Part shown: one piece after another, positions 41,358 to 50,107 of the stretch
Layout: every line of letters begins with the position of its first letter
Numbering within the stretch: the first letter of the stretch is position 1
Source: Psychroflexus sediminis
GTDB lineage: Bacteria > Bacteroidota > Bacteroidia > Flavobacteriales > Flavobacteriaceae
Assembly (NCBI RefSeq): GCF_900099815.1
Contig: NZ_FNCW01000011.1
Span: forward strand, 1 to 64,000
DNA: 64,000 bases
Reading direction: 5' to 3'
Position numbers and translations under genes: made by a program
The notes under the pieces: model-generated
What the model saw: only the letters and a program-made list of their open reading frames with translations
What the model was told of the DNA's origin: nothing
The model's database searches: none

Positions 41358-43553
41358 TTAGTTAGAAGTGGTAGCTTCTTCGTTAGTCTTTATTTTGATA
41401 TCCGTACCCAGTCTTTGCAAGTAGGCGATAAGGGCTACAATTTCCCGGTTTTTCATCTCTACAAAGTCCAGGTTGTTTTCCTCTGCATAAATTTTATCGG
41501 CTTCATAAGCTCTTACAAAATCCGGATCTTTATAAAGGTTATCCTGAATCTCGCTGCCCTGAGCCAGCATAGACGCCTGCGCATTTTCTATTTCTTCTTC
41601 AGAATAAGGCACTCCCAAATCTGCCATGGTTTGCATCTTATCTTCTGTGTTTGACTTATCCAGTTTGCTTTTGATTATCCAGGAGTAATTTGGCATGATA
41701 GACCCGGGAGAAGTACTTTGAGGATCGTATAAATGCTTGAAATGCCAGCTGTCTGTATATTTCCCGCCAACTCTTAGTAAATCCGGCCCTGTGCGCTTAC
41801 TTCCCCATAAAAATGGTCTGTCGTAAACAAACTCACCAGCTTTAGCATAAGGCCCATAGCGTTCCACTTCGCTTCGGAAGGGTCTTACCATTTGAGAGTG
41901 ACACCCAACACAGCCTTCTCTTATATAAAGATCCCGGCCTTCCAATTCCAGTGGCGTATAGGGCTTAACTGTTGTAATGGTTGGAATATTGGACTTCACC
42001 AGAAGTGTAGGTATAATCTGAACAATTCCTCCAATAAGTATAGCTATGGTGGCCAGAATCGTTAGTTGAATTGGTTTTCTTTCCAACCAGGAGTGAAATT
42101 TTTCTCCTTTTTTTCGTTTACCTCCACGGCTTAAAGCGGCAGCTTCTGCCAGCTCATCCTCAACTTTGGAACCAGACCTGGCTGTTCTGATCACGTTATA
42201 AATCATTACAAAAGTTCCCAATATATAAAGACTACCTCCTATAGCTCTCATCCAGTACATCGGCATAATTTCAGTAACTGTTTCCAGGAAATTTCCGTAG
42301 ACCAAACTTCCATTTGGGTTGAACTGCTTCCACATGGAGGCCTGTAAAAAACCAGCTACATACATTGGTAAGGCATACATCACTATACCCAGAGTCCCTA
42401 ACCAAAAGTGAACATTAGCCAGTCCTGTAGAGAATAATCTGGTTTTAAACAAACGCGGAACAAGCCAGTAAACCATACCAAACGTAAGGAATCCATTCCA
42501 GGCCAAAGCTCCAACGTGAACGTGAGCGATAATCCAGTCTGTAAAGTGTGCAATGGCATTTACGTTTTTAAGAGACAGCATGGGTCCTTCAAAAGTGGCC
42601 ATACCATACCCCGTAATAGCGACTACAAAAAACTTAAGAACAGGGTCTGTTCTTACTTTATCCCAGGCTCCACGAAGGGTTAAAAGTCCGTTGATCATCC
42701 CACCCCAGGAGGGCATCAGTAACATGACAGAAAAGGTGACACCAAGATTTTGAGCCCAGTCCGGCAAAGCGGTGTAAAGCAGGTGATGAGGCCCCGCCCA
42801 GATGTATATGAAGATTAATGACCAGAAGTGAATAATCGATAATTTATAGGAATAGATAGGCCTGTTAGCAGCTTTAGGTACAAAATAGTACATCAGCCCC
42901 AGGAATGGCGTCGTTAAGAAAAAGGCTACAGCATTGTGCCCGTACCACCATTGTACCAAAGCATCCTGAACGCCGGCGTAGGCGGAGTAACTCTTAAACA
43001 AATTGACCGGTAAGGCCAGACTATTAAAAATATGAAGTACGGCAACCGTTATAAAAGTGGCGATATAAAACCAAATCGCAACATACAAGTGGCGCTGACG
43101 TCTTCTTAAGATGGTACCGATAAGGTTCCAGCCAAACACAACCCAAACTACAGCGATCAAAATATCGATAGGCCATTCAAGTTCAGCATATTCCTTGGAA
43201 CTTGTAAAACCAAGGGGCAGCGTAATTGCTGCCAGAACAATGATCAGTTGCCATCCCCAAAAGTTGATTTTACTAAGGGCATCACTAAACATCCTGGCTT
43301 TTAATAAACGCTGCGTGGAATAATATACTCCGGCAAAGATGGCATTCCCCACAAAAGCAAAAATGACAGCATTGGTATGTAAGGGTCTTAACCTGCCAAA
43401 ACTCAACCAGGAAATACCGTCGGTGACATTGGGAAAAATGAACATAAATGCCAGTAAAAGGCCAACAGACATTCCAACAACACCCCAAATGATGGTGGCA
43501 TAGAGGAAGTTTTTTACGATTTTATTATCGTAATGAAATTGCTGTAACTCCAT
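41358..43553 (-). CDS. ccoNO: Fused cbb3 oxidase catalytic subunits CcoN-CcoO
   Basis: 731-aa fusion of the heme-copper subunit CcoN (about 1-490) and the monoheme cytochrome subunit CcoO (about 510-731), a known Bacteroidota arrangement. In CcoN, histidines for the hemes and CuB are seen in RPLHTNAVIF, WWYGHNAVAFF, WAGPHHLLY and IIAHVHVGAL. In the CcoO part the heme c motif is C548-V-G-C-H552 in REGCVGCHSQM, after a membrane anchor near 490-515. Function: oxygen reduction with proton pumping at low oxygen. Confidence 0.95.
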   Translation of the reverse strand: MELQQFHYDNKIVKNFLYATIIWGVVGMSVGLLLAFMFIFPNVTDGISWLSFGRLRPLHTNAVIFAFVGNAIFAGVYYSTQRLLKARMFSDALSKINFWGWQLIIVLAAITLPLGFTSSKEYAELEWPIDILIAVVWVVFGWNLIGTILRRRQRHLYVAIWFYIATFITVAVLHIFNSLALPVNLFKSYSAYAGVQDALVQWWYGHNAVAFFLTTPFLGLMYYFVPKAANRPIYSYKLSIIHFWSLIFIYIWAGPHHLLYTALPDWAQNLGVTFSVMLLMPSWGGMINGLLTLRGAWDKVRTDPVLKFFVVAITGYGMATFEGPMLSLKNVNAIAHFTDWIIAHVHVGALAWNGFLTFGMVYWLVPRLFKTRLFSTGLANVHFWLGTLGIVMYALPMYVAGFLQASMWKQFNPNGSLVYGNFLETVTEIMPMYWMRAIGGSLYILGTFVMIYNVIRTARSGSKVEDELAEAAALSRGGKRKKGEKFHSWLERKPIQLTILATIAILIGGIVQIIPTLLVKSNIPTITTVKPYTPLELEGRDLYIREGCVGCHSQMVRPFRSEVERYGPYAKAGEFVYDRPFLWGSKRTGPDLLRVGGKYTDSWHFKHLYDPQSTSPGSIMPNYSWIIKSKLDKSNTEDKMQTMADLGVPYSEEEIENAQASMLAQGSEIQDNLYKDPDFVRAYEADKIYAEENNLDFVEMKNREIVALIAYLQRLGTDIKIKTNEEATTSN

Positions 43554-43555
43554 AG

Positions 43556-43759
43556 TTAAGATTGTTTTGGTTGATTGTTTGAATTTTCTTTTGATTGATC
43601 ATCTCCTTTTTCTTTTACCAGTTCATCGTCGAAAAGCATTCTAACTGATGGTGTGTAATCATCGTCGAATTGACCTTTTTTGACAGAAAAAATAAAAAGC
43701 CCTAAAAAGACTAGAGCAACAAGAATACTGATAGCGAGAAGTCCGTAAATGACGTTCAT
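43556..43759 (-). CDS. ccoS: cbb3 oxidase maturation protein CcoS
   Basis: 67-aa protein with one N-terminal membrane helix and the CcoS signature just behind it (FSVKKGQFDDDYTPSVRMLFDD). CcoS is needed for cofactor insertion into the oxidase. It starts the structural transcript ccoS-NO-Q-P-G-H and has its own operator and -7 box in the 70-base gap after ccoI. Confidence 0.9.
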   Translation of the reverse strand: MNVIYGLLAISILVALVFLGLFIFSVKKGQFDDDYTPSVRMLFDDELVKEKGDDQSKENSNNQPKQS

Positions 43760-43773
43760 GAATTATTTTTGTT

Positions 43774-43816
43774 CAAAATTAGCTGTGTAGACTTCCTTAA
43801 AAAATGACCTTAGTCA
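43774..43816 (-). promoter_or_regulatory. Promoter and FNR-like operator of ccoS-ccoNOQP
   Basis: On the minus strand an exact -7 box TAATTTTG lies at 43774-43781 (predicted start near 43768). The palindrome TGAC-CTTA-GTCA lies at 43805-43816, with its centre about 42.5 bases upstream of that start. The half-sites read TGAC/GTCA instead of TGAT/ATCA at hemN and ccoI. Confidence 0.65.
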
Positions 43817-43829
43817 TATTTACAAAGTT

Positions 43830-46211
43830 TTATTTATTAAGAATAGGTTTAGAAATGTATTGTGTAGCCAAAGTGGTGAAAATCACAATGGATATGGAGC
43901 TCAAAGGCATCAATATAGCAGCGATGACAGGCTGAAGCTGTCCTGTGAGTGCAAAATAAAGGCCCACGACATTATAGAGGAAAGAAAATATAAATCCGAA
44001 TTTGATGATTTGAATTCCTTTTTTAGTGATTTCTACATACCGGTCTAGTTTATAAAATTCTGAAGCATCCATAATAGCATCACAGGCGGGAGAAAAGACA
44101 TTGACGTTTTCTGAAATAGCAATGCCTATATCGGCTTGTTTCAAAGCTCCGGCATCATTCAAACCGTCCCCAACCATGGCAACATGTTTATTTTCGGATT
44201 GAATTTTCTCTATCAGACGCATTTTGGAATCTGGTTTCTGATTGAAAAACATCTGCGTGGTTTTAGGTAACATTTTGGTAAGCACCGGCTTCTCCCCTTC
44301 GTTATCTCCTGAAAGGATAATCAGTTTATAATGAGTATCCAGAGACTGAAATAAGGATTCCACTCCTTTCCTGTAAATCGTTTCAAATTTAAATTTGCCT
44401 AGATAGTTTTCATCTTTGCTGACGTGAACCGCTGTGGCTAACGTTGAATCGTCTACATGATTGGCCACGAATTTTGCGGAACCCAGCCTGTAAGTATGAT
44501 CGTTGTAAGACGAGATAATGCCTTCGCCGAGATGTTCTTCAAAAGTTTCAGAATCCTGAATATTCTGACTGCTCAAAAAGGAATAGAGCTCCCTGCTTAA
44601 CGGATGGTTGGAATTCCTGAAAGAGTTTTTCAGAACCATTTTATCTTCTTCACTCAGGGTTAGACCCGAATAGGAAATATCGCTTTTCTTATTGGTCGTA
44701 AGCGTTCCTGTTTTATCAAACACAAACACATCCAGGTCCGCCATTTGTTCCAGGACATTGGTATTTTTGAGGTAAAATCCATTTTTGCCAAAAATCCTCA
44801 GTAAGTTCCCCATAGCAAAAGGCGTGGCCAGAGCTATGGCACACGGACAGGCAATGATAAGTACGGCGGTAAATACATTTAAAGCAAGACTTGCATCATA
44901 AAACAACCAAAACAACAAACCGGAAAAGGCAATGCTTAAAACAGCAATTGTAAATTTTTTACTGATTTTATCGATAAGACTTTGAAATTTTGGATTGTAA
45001 TCTTTTTGAAATACGTCATTACTCCACAACTGAGTCAAATAGCTTTGTTCCACTGACTTTTCTGCTATAATTTCAACAGCGTTCCCTCTTTGTTTACCTC
45101 CAGCATATACTTTATCTCCGGAAACTTTAGTTACCAGCTTGGCTTCACCGGTTACAAAACTGTAATCAATTTCTGCTGAAGCTGACATCAAAATCCCATC
45201 TACAGGGAGTAATTCCCGGTTTCTAATTAAAAGCCGGTCTCCTCTCTCAATGTCATAAACCTGCGTATTCTCCTCTTTCCCTTCAGCATTTATCTTCGTG
45301 ACGGCTATGGGGAAATACGATTTATAATCCCTCTCAAAAGACATAAACTTATAGGTCTTCTGCTGAACGATTTTACCTAAAAGTAAAAAGAAGACTAGTC
45401 CTGTAAGGCTATCGAAAAAACCAGAGCCTAAATTGAAAACAATATCAACTGTGCTTCTTACAAACAAAACAGTAATTCCTAAAGCTATAGGAATGTCAAT
45501 ATTAAGGATTCCGCTTTTCAGGCCTTTGATGGCAGATTTAAAATAATCTCGTCCTGCATAAAAAACGACAGGTAAGCTAAAGAAAAACATAAGCCATCTG
45601 AAGACAGGCTTATACTGCTCCAGCCAATATTCTGAAACTTCAAAATATTCGGGAAAACTTAAAAACATCACGTTGCCAAACGCAAAACCAGCAATGCCTA
45701 TTTTATAAACCAAACTCCTGTCTATGCTTTTTGGAGCCTGTCCATAATTTTCTAAGCTTATGTAAGGCTCATAGCCTATTCTCGACATAAGTTCGACTAA
45801 CTGCCTAAGAGAAAACTCATCGGTTTTATATGTGATGCTTACTTTTTTCTTAGGGAAATCTACCTGAGAAGATATAACCTGTGTATTCAATTTGTGAAGG
45901 TTTTCCAAAACCCAGATACAGGAGCTACAATGAATATGCGGTATGTAAAGTGTCACAATCTCAGTGGAATCTTCCTGAAAGTCAATCAGCTTCTCAACAA
46001 TGTCTGACTTATCCAAATAGTCATATTTTCCGTTGATGTCGATTGGAGTAGCCCCAGGATTTTTTTCTAAATCATAATAACAGGTCAAATCGTTTTCAGA
46101 AAAAATTTCAAAAACTGTTTTACATCCATTGCAGCAAAACAATTTATCATCGTGATAAATTTTGGTCGTTGAGCAATCGTCACCGCAGTGAAAGCATTTG
46201 GTTATTGACAT
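43830..46211 (-). CDS. ccoI: CcoI-type copper-translocating P-type ATPase
   Basis: 793 aa counted from the ATG at 46211 (in-frame start at 46232 would lie within the promoter region). The N-terminus has a cysteine-rich metal-binding part (CFHCGDDC, CCNGC) and a heavy-metal domain with HCSSC. Later come the membrane motif IIACPCAIALATP, the phosphorylation site DKTGTLTTNKK and the hinge GDGLNDAGAL. CcoI exports copper to the periplasm for cbb3 assembly. It lies upstream of ccoS, in the same direction, under its own FNR-type site. Confidence 0.93.
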   Translation of the reverse strand: MSITKCFHCGDDCSTTKIYHDDKLFCCNGCKTVFEIFSENDLTCYYDLEKNPGATPIDINGKYDYLDKSDIVEKLIDFQEDSTEIVTLYIPHIHCSSCIWVLENLHKLNTQVISSQVDFPKKKVSITYKTDEFSLRQLVELMSRIGYEPYISLENYGQAPKSIDRSLVYKIGIAGFAFGNVMFLSFPEYFEVSEYWLEQYKPVFRWLMFFFSLPVVFYAGRDYFKSAIKGLKSGILNIDIPIALGITVLFVRSTVDIVFNLGSGFFDSLTGLVFFLLLGKIVQQKTYKFMSFERDYKSYFPIAVTKINAEGKEENTQVYDIERGDRLLIRNRELLPVDGILMSASAEIDYSFVTGEAKLVTKVSGDKVYAGGKQRGNAVEIIAEKSVEQSYLTQLWSNDVFQKDYNPKFQSLIDKISKKFTIAVLSIAFSGLLFWLFYDASLALNVFTAVLIIACPCAIALATPFAMGNLLRIFGKNGFYLKNTNVLEQMADLDVFVFDKTGTLTTNKKSDISYSGLTLSEEDKMVLKNSFRNSNHPLSRELYSFLSSQNIQDSETFEEHLGEGIISSYNDHTYRLGSAKFVANHVDDSTLATAVHVSKDENYLGKFKFETIYRKGVESLFQSLDTHYKLIILSGDNEGEKPVLTKMLPKTTQMFFNQKPDSKMRLIEKIQSENKHVAMVGDGLNDAGALKQADIGIAISENVNVFSPACDAIMDASEFYKLDRYVEITKKGIQIIKFGFIFSFLYNVVGLYFALTGQLQPVIAAILMPLSSISIVIFTTLATQYISKPILNK

Positions 46212-46260
46212 GAAATGATATTGGTATGGCAAAAATCTGACAGTTTATACCGATTAAAAA

Positions 46261-46272
46261 TGATATGTATCA
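46261..46272. promoter_or_regulatory. FNR-type operator between ccoI and the ExbD-like gene
   Basis: TGAT-ATGT-ATCA, an exact FNR/CRP core palindrome. For ccoI (minus strand) a near -7 box GATTTTTG (46230-46237) predicts a start near 46224, about 42.5 bases from the site centre. For the divergent gene a -7 box TATCTTTG (46302-46309) predicts a start near 46315, about 48.5 bases away. Confidence 0.7.
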
Positions 46273-46330
46273 GTTCTAATGATATTGGAGCAATAAGTTT
46301 ATATCTTTGTGGCAGTTAATAAGATATCTC

Positions 46331-46885
46331 ATGAAAATTCTTTTAAACGCCTTCATAGGCCTTGCAATAACTCTGTCCAGCTTTGGTCAAACCTGGCTGG
46401 ATAACTCCTGTCCCATTAAAGAAAAAATTTCGAATGAGGAGTACGCCTCTAAAAAGCCTAATAATGTGCTTAGCCTTATTATCAATCAAGAAGGTAAGCT
46501 ACTGCTAAATGGTAAAAGGAATGAAGGAATGTCTGAAATACAATTCAAAGAATTTATTTATGATTTTTTGACCAACCCTTCAGATCACAAAGCAAAAGCA
46601 GATTCACCTAAACAAGCCATTATAGCTTTAGGGTCTTATGGAGAGCATGATTCTTATAATTTAATTCTGAAATATGTAAGAGAAGTGTATCTATACGTTT
46701 GGGATACAGCTGCGGAAGAAAGGTATAATACTATTTATATGAATCTGGATTGTAAACAGAGAGAAAAAGTTAGAAAACAAGGTTTTCCTTACAAGGTACT
46801 GGAATTAAATCATGGAGAGGATGAGAAAAAACCCAGTTTTTCCCCAGGTGTCCCCTCTTTTAGTGGTGATGTAAAGGATAATTAA
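46331..46885 (+). CDS. ExbD-like periplasmic protein of unknown role
   Basis: 184 aa counted from the ATG at 46331, which starts a signal peptide or membrane anchor (MKILLNAFIGLAITLSSFGQ). An earlier in-frame start would lie inside the -7 box. The body resembles the periplasmic domain of flavobacterial ExbD proteins: LIINQEGKLLLNGK, then IIALGSYGEHDSYNLILKYVREVY and a C-terminal helix. No ExbB partner is nearby. It is divergent from ccoI and shares its FNR-type site. The assignment is tentative. Confidence 0.6.
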   Translation: MKILLNAFIGLAITLSSFGQTWLDNSCPIKEKISNEEYASKKPNNVLSLIINQEGKLLLNGKRNEGMSEIQFKEFIYDFLTNPSDHKAKADSPKQAIIALGSYGEHDSYNLILKYVREVYLYVWDTAAEERYNTIYMNLDCKQREKVRKQGFPYKVLELNHGEDEKKPSFSPGVPSFSGDVKDN

Positions 46886-47361
46886 ATTTTCACATCAACA
46901 ATATTAAAAACATGGCTACTTTCAGAATCTATTTCTAAATGCAGCGATATATAATCATCCAAATTGACGAGCTGTAATTCCCCGTGTTTGATGTGCTTAA
47001 AGCCCTCATCGGCAGTACCACCCAATTTACCATAAATAACTTTTTGATTTTGTAAACTATGGTTTTTGGAGTGAATTTCCTTAAATCGGGATGGAATCTG
47101 AAGATAGATTTCTTCCTTATAATCACTAAGTTTTTTGTCTTTAAATTGAATGAAAATCACTTGAAAATTTAAATCCTCTTCAAAGGAAATTTCTAAAATC
47201 CCCTCAGAATTTTCACTTATAATTAATTTTGTTTCTTTCAAAACCTGAACTTCACAATCGCCATTGTTAGGACAATCTTGAAGAAGAGGCATATCAGTTT
47301 GAGCACTTTTACAGGCAACCAGCATAAAAAGCAACATTAGGCTTTGGTATTTCATCATCAT
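46882..47361 (-). CDS. Lipoprotein of unknown function
   Basis: 159-aa lipoprotein (lipobox LVAC with Cys17) with a short cysteine pair after it (DCPNNGDCEV) and a beta-rich body. I recognise no family. Its stop codon is interleaved with that of the convergent ExbD-like gene in the palindrome TTAA. Confidence 0.7.
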   Translation of the reverse strand: MMMKYQSLMLLFMLVACKSAQTDMPLLQDCPNNGDCEVQVLKETKLIISENSEGILEISFEEDLNFQVIFIQFKDKKLSDYKEEIYLQIPSRFKEIHSKNHSLQNQKVIYGKLGGTADEGFKHIKHGELQLVNLDDYISLHLEIDSESSHVFNIVDVKI

Positions 47362-47516
47362 CTACTTCAATTTCCTGCAAATTAAAGCATACCTGTTTCA
47401 GGTAAATATCATATAAAGAATTATTTATCACTTTTGAAGGCTAAAAAGCTTTAATAATAACTTTTGTTTAACTCCAAAGATAATTCATTAAACATTTAAA
47501 TAATTATTTTTGAACC

Positions 47517-47981
47517 ATGATATATGAAATCAACACCCGTCAAAAATTACCAATCAACAAGCAGGAAGCTTGGGAATTTCTGTCGGATCCCAAAAACCTT
47601 CAAGAAATCATGCCTGATGATATGGGTTTTGAAATCTTGTCTGGAGCAGATAGAAAGATGTATACCGGCCAGTTAATACAATATAATGTAACTCCCTTAC
47701 CTGGTTTTACTACCAAGTGGGTTACGGAGATTACACATGTAGAGAAGCTCAGTTATTTTGTTGACATACAACTTTACGGCCCTTATGCCCTATGGCATCA
47801 CAAACACTTTATTCACGAAATTGAAGGTGGCGTTGAGGTTGAAGATTTGGTTCATTACAAGATACCCTTTGGAGCTTTGGGACGACTGATGCATCCACTA
47901 CTCGTTAAACCAAAATTGAATAAAATTTTTAAAGCCAGAGAGGCTAAAATGGTCGAAAAGTTCGGTCATTTTGAAAATTAA
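47517..47981 (+). CDS. SRPBCC (START-like) family protein
   Basis: 154-aa protein with the helix-grip fold of SRPBCC ligand-binding proteins: an initial strand, PINKQEAWEFLSDPKNLQEIMPDDMGFEI, and the C-terminal helix MHPLLVKPKLNKIFKAREAKMVEKF. This form is often encoded next to photolyases in Bacteroidota, as here. The ligand is unknown. It is 18 bases before the SDR gene and likely shares a transcript. A TATTTTTG -7 box lies just before the ATG (47506-47513), though this leaves almost no leader. Confidence 0.85.
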   Translation: MIYEINTRQKLPINKQEAWEFLSDPKNLQEIMPDDMGFEILSGADRKMYTGQLIQYNVTPLPGFTTKWVTEITHVEKLSYFVDIQLYGPYALWHHKHFIHEIEGGVEVEDLVHYKIPFGALGRLMHPLLVKPKLNKIFKAREAKMVEKFGHFEN

Positions 47982-47999
47982 ATACATAAATAATTAATT

Positions 48000-48698
48000 A
48001 TGAAAAAGAATATATTACTTATTGGAGGATCTAAAGGAATAGGTCTAGAAATCGTAAAACAACTAAGTGCAGATCACAATATTATCGTGGCCTCTAGAAG
48101 TGATGAAAACTTATCGGACTACGATGTAACATATCACAAATTTGATGCGTTAACCGATGATATCTCAGAATTGGATTTACCAGATACTTTAGATGGCTTG
48201 GTATATTGTCCTGGAACTATAAACTTAAAGCCATTCAAGATGATGAAGCCCGAAATTTTTGAGGAAGATTTTCAGCTTAATTTTTTAAGCCTGGTAAAAG
48301 TAACCCAAGGCGTTCTTTCAAAACTCAAAAATTCGGATCAAGCGAGCATTGTTTATTTCAGTACTGTAGCTGTTCAATCTGGAATGGCATTTCATACCAG
48401 CGTTGCTGCTGCAAAAGGCGCTATTGAAGGTTTTGCAAGAGCACTTGCCGCCGAATATGCTCCGTCTTTTAGAGTGAATGTGGTAGCTCCTTCGCTTGTA
48501 AACTCTCAACTTGCCGGAAAGCTTTTAGGAAGTGATAAGAAAAAGGAAAAAATGGATGAAAAGCATCCCCTGAAACGTGTTGGTGAACCCTCAGATATAG
48601 GTAAAATTGCAAGTTTCCTTCTTTCCGATGATTCCTCTTGGATTACTGGACAAGTCCTCGGAGTAGATGGAGGTATGGGTAGTTTAAATATGAATTAA
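48000..48698 (+). CDS. SDR family oxidoreductase
   Basis: 232-aa short-chain dehydrogenase with GGSKGIGLE at 9-17 as nucleotide motif. The usual catalytic YxxxK is replaced: the corresponding stretch reads FHTSVAAAKGAIEGF, so Tyr is absent while Lys is kept, which is typical of a photolyase-linked SDR subgroup and hints at a non-standard reaction. The end ITGQVLGVDGGMGSL is normal for the family. Encoded between SRPBCC and photolyase genes and followed by a terminator. Confidence 0.85.
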   Translation: MKKNILLIGGSKGIGLEIVKQLSADHNIIVASRSDENLSDYDVTYHKFDALTDDISELDLPDTLDGLVYCPGTINLKPFKMMKPEIFEEDFQLNFLSLVKVTQGVLSKLKNSDQASIVYFSTVAVQSGMAFHTSVAAAKGAIEGFARALAAEYAPSFRVNVVAPSLVNSQLAGKLLGSDKKKEKMDEKHPLKRVGEPSDIGKIASFLLSDDSSWITGQVLGVDGGMGSLNMN

Positions 48699-48717
48699 TT
48701 TTAACTGAATTTCCTAT

Positions 48718-48760
48718 AATCTTCTTGTAAGTTGAATTCTTACAAGAAGATTTTTTAATT
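48718..48760 (+). terminator. Intrinsic terminator after the SRPBCC-SDR pair
   Basis: AATCTTCTTGTAAG (48718-48731), loop TTGAATT, CTTACAAGAAGATT (48739-48752), then TTTTAATTT. A 14-pair perfect stem with a T-run. Confidence 0.85.
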
Positions 48761-48784
48761 TAATACCCCGTAAAAAGTTAAATA

Positions 48785-50092
48785 ATGAGTGAGAAAGTCA
48801 GAGTTTTTTGGTTTAGAAGAGATATGCGTTTTGAAGATAATGTCGGTTTATATCATGCCTTATCCGGAGACTTTCCGGTTCTTCCTGTGTTTATATTCGA
48901 CCGGCATATCTTAGATGAACTACCAAAGGATGATGCTCGTGTGACTTTTATTCACGATGAATTACAAAAGATGAGGTCACATCTTCAAGACCAGTTTGGA
49001 TCTTCAATAGCTACTTATCACGATACTCCAGAAAATGCTTTCAAGGAACTCATCGAAGATTTCGATATCGAAGCTGTTTACGCCAACAGGGATTACGAAC
49101 CTTATGCCTACAAGCGCGATGCAAATATCAACGCCTTATTGGCTCAAAACGGTATTGAATTTCACGATTTTAAAGATCAGGTGATTTTTGAAAAAACCGA
49201 AGTGGAGAAAAATGATGGAGGCATGTACCTGGTTTTCACGCCTTATATGAAACAGTGGAAAAAAGAATTTGAAAATATCGATTTCAAAACTTTCCCTTCG
49301 GAAGACTTACTCGAAAATACTTATAAAAATTCGCGATTACCTAATCTCTCTTTATCGGATATGGGTTTTGAAAAATCTTCCATAAAAGTTCCTGAACATA
49401 ATTTTGACAAAGAACTGCTTAAAAATTATGAAGATACCAGAAACATTCCTTCCATAGAAGGAACTTCAAGATTGAGTCCCTATTTGAGATTTGGCACTAT
49501 AGGTTACAGAAAAGTGGTTGAAAAAGCCCTGTCTGTCAAAAATGAAGCCTTTTTAGATGAACTGATCTGGAGAGAATTTTACAAAGCCATTTTACACAAT
49601 TATCCAGAGACTCAGGAAAGAGCTTTCAAGCCAAAATATGATCGTATAGAATGGAGAAATAATGAAGAAGAGTTTGAAAAATGGAAAACGGGTCAAACGG
49701 GCTACCCCATTGTAGACGCAGGAATGCGACAACTGAATGAAACGGGGTGGATGCATAATCGCCTGAGGATGGTCGTAGGAAGTTTCTTATGTAAGCATTT
49801 ACTGATTGACTGGCGCTGGGGTGAAGCTTATTTTGCGGAAAAGCTTCTCGATTATGAAATGTCATCCAATGTTGGGGGCTGGCAGTGGGTAGCAGGTTCT
49901 GGTGTGGATGCAGCACCTTATTTCAGAGTATTCAACCCCTATTCTCAAACCGATCGGTTTGATAAAGATAAAAAATACATCAAGAAATGGGTTCCGGAAT
50001 TTGATAGCGACAAATATCCCGAGCCTATGGTTGAGCATAAACCAGCGCGAGAGCGTTGTTTAGAAACCTATAAGGAAGCTGTAAAAAATTAA
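48785..50092 (+). CDS. phrB: Class I CPD photolyase
   Basis: 435-aa DNA photolyase that repairs cyclobutane pyrimidine dimers with blue light. The N-terminal Rossmann domain begins VRVFWFRRDMRFEDN, and the FAD domain has GTSRLSPYLRFG, ELIWREFYKAIL (substrate Glu and Trp), TGWMHNRLRMVVGSFL and SSNVGGWQWVAGSG, the last holding the FAD-contacting Asn and the first Trp of the electron chain. All key residues are kept, in contrast to the next gene. It is followed 12-16 bases later by the divergent paralogue. Confidence 0.95.
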   Translation: MSEKVRVFWFRRDMRFEDNVGLYHALSGDFPVLPVFIFDRHILDELPKDDARVTFIHDELQKMRSHLQDQFGSSIATYHDTPENAFKELIEDFDIEAVYANRDYEPYAYKRDANINALLAQNGIEFHDFKDQVIFEKTEVEKNDGGMYLVFTPYMKQWKKEFENIDFKTFPSEDLLENTYKNSRLPNLSLSDMGFEKSSIKVPEHNFDKELLKNYEDTRNIPSIEGTSRLSPYLRFGTIGYRKVVEKALSVKNEAFLDELIWREFYKAILHNYPETQERAFKPKYDRIEWRNNEEEFEKWKTGQTGYPIVDAGMRQLNETGWMHNRLRMVVGSFLCKHLLIDWRWGEAYFAEKLLDYEMSSNVGGWQWVAGSGVDAAPYFRVFNPYSQTDRFDKDKKYIKKWVPEFDSDKYPEPMVEHKPARERCLETYKEAVKN

Positions 50093-50107
50093 GCCTTTAA
50101 TAGTTTG

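Noticed and set aside
47465-47494. TGTTTAA/TTAAACA inverted repeat upstream of the SRPBCC gene
   Set aside because: Arms are short and A/T-only with a 16-base spacer, common by chance in AT-rich spacers; no regulator family fits.
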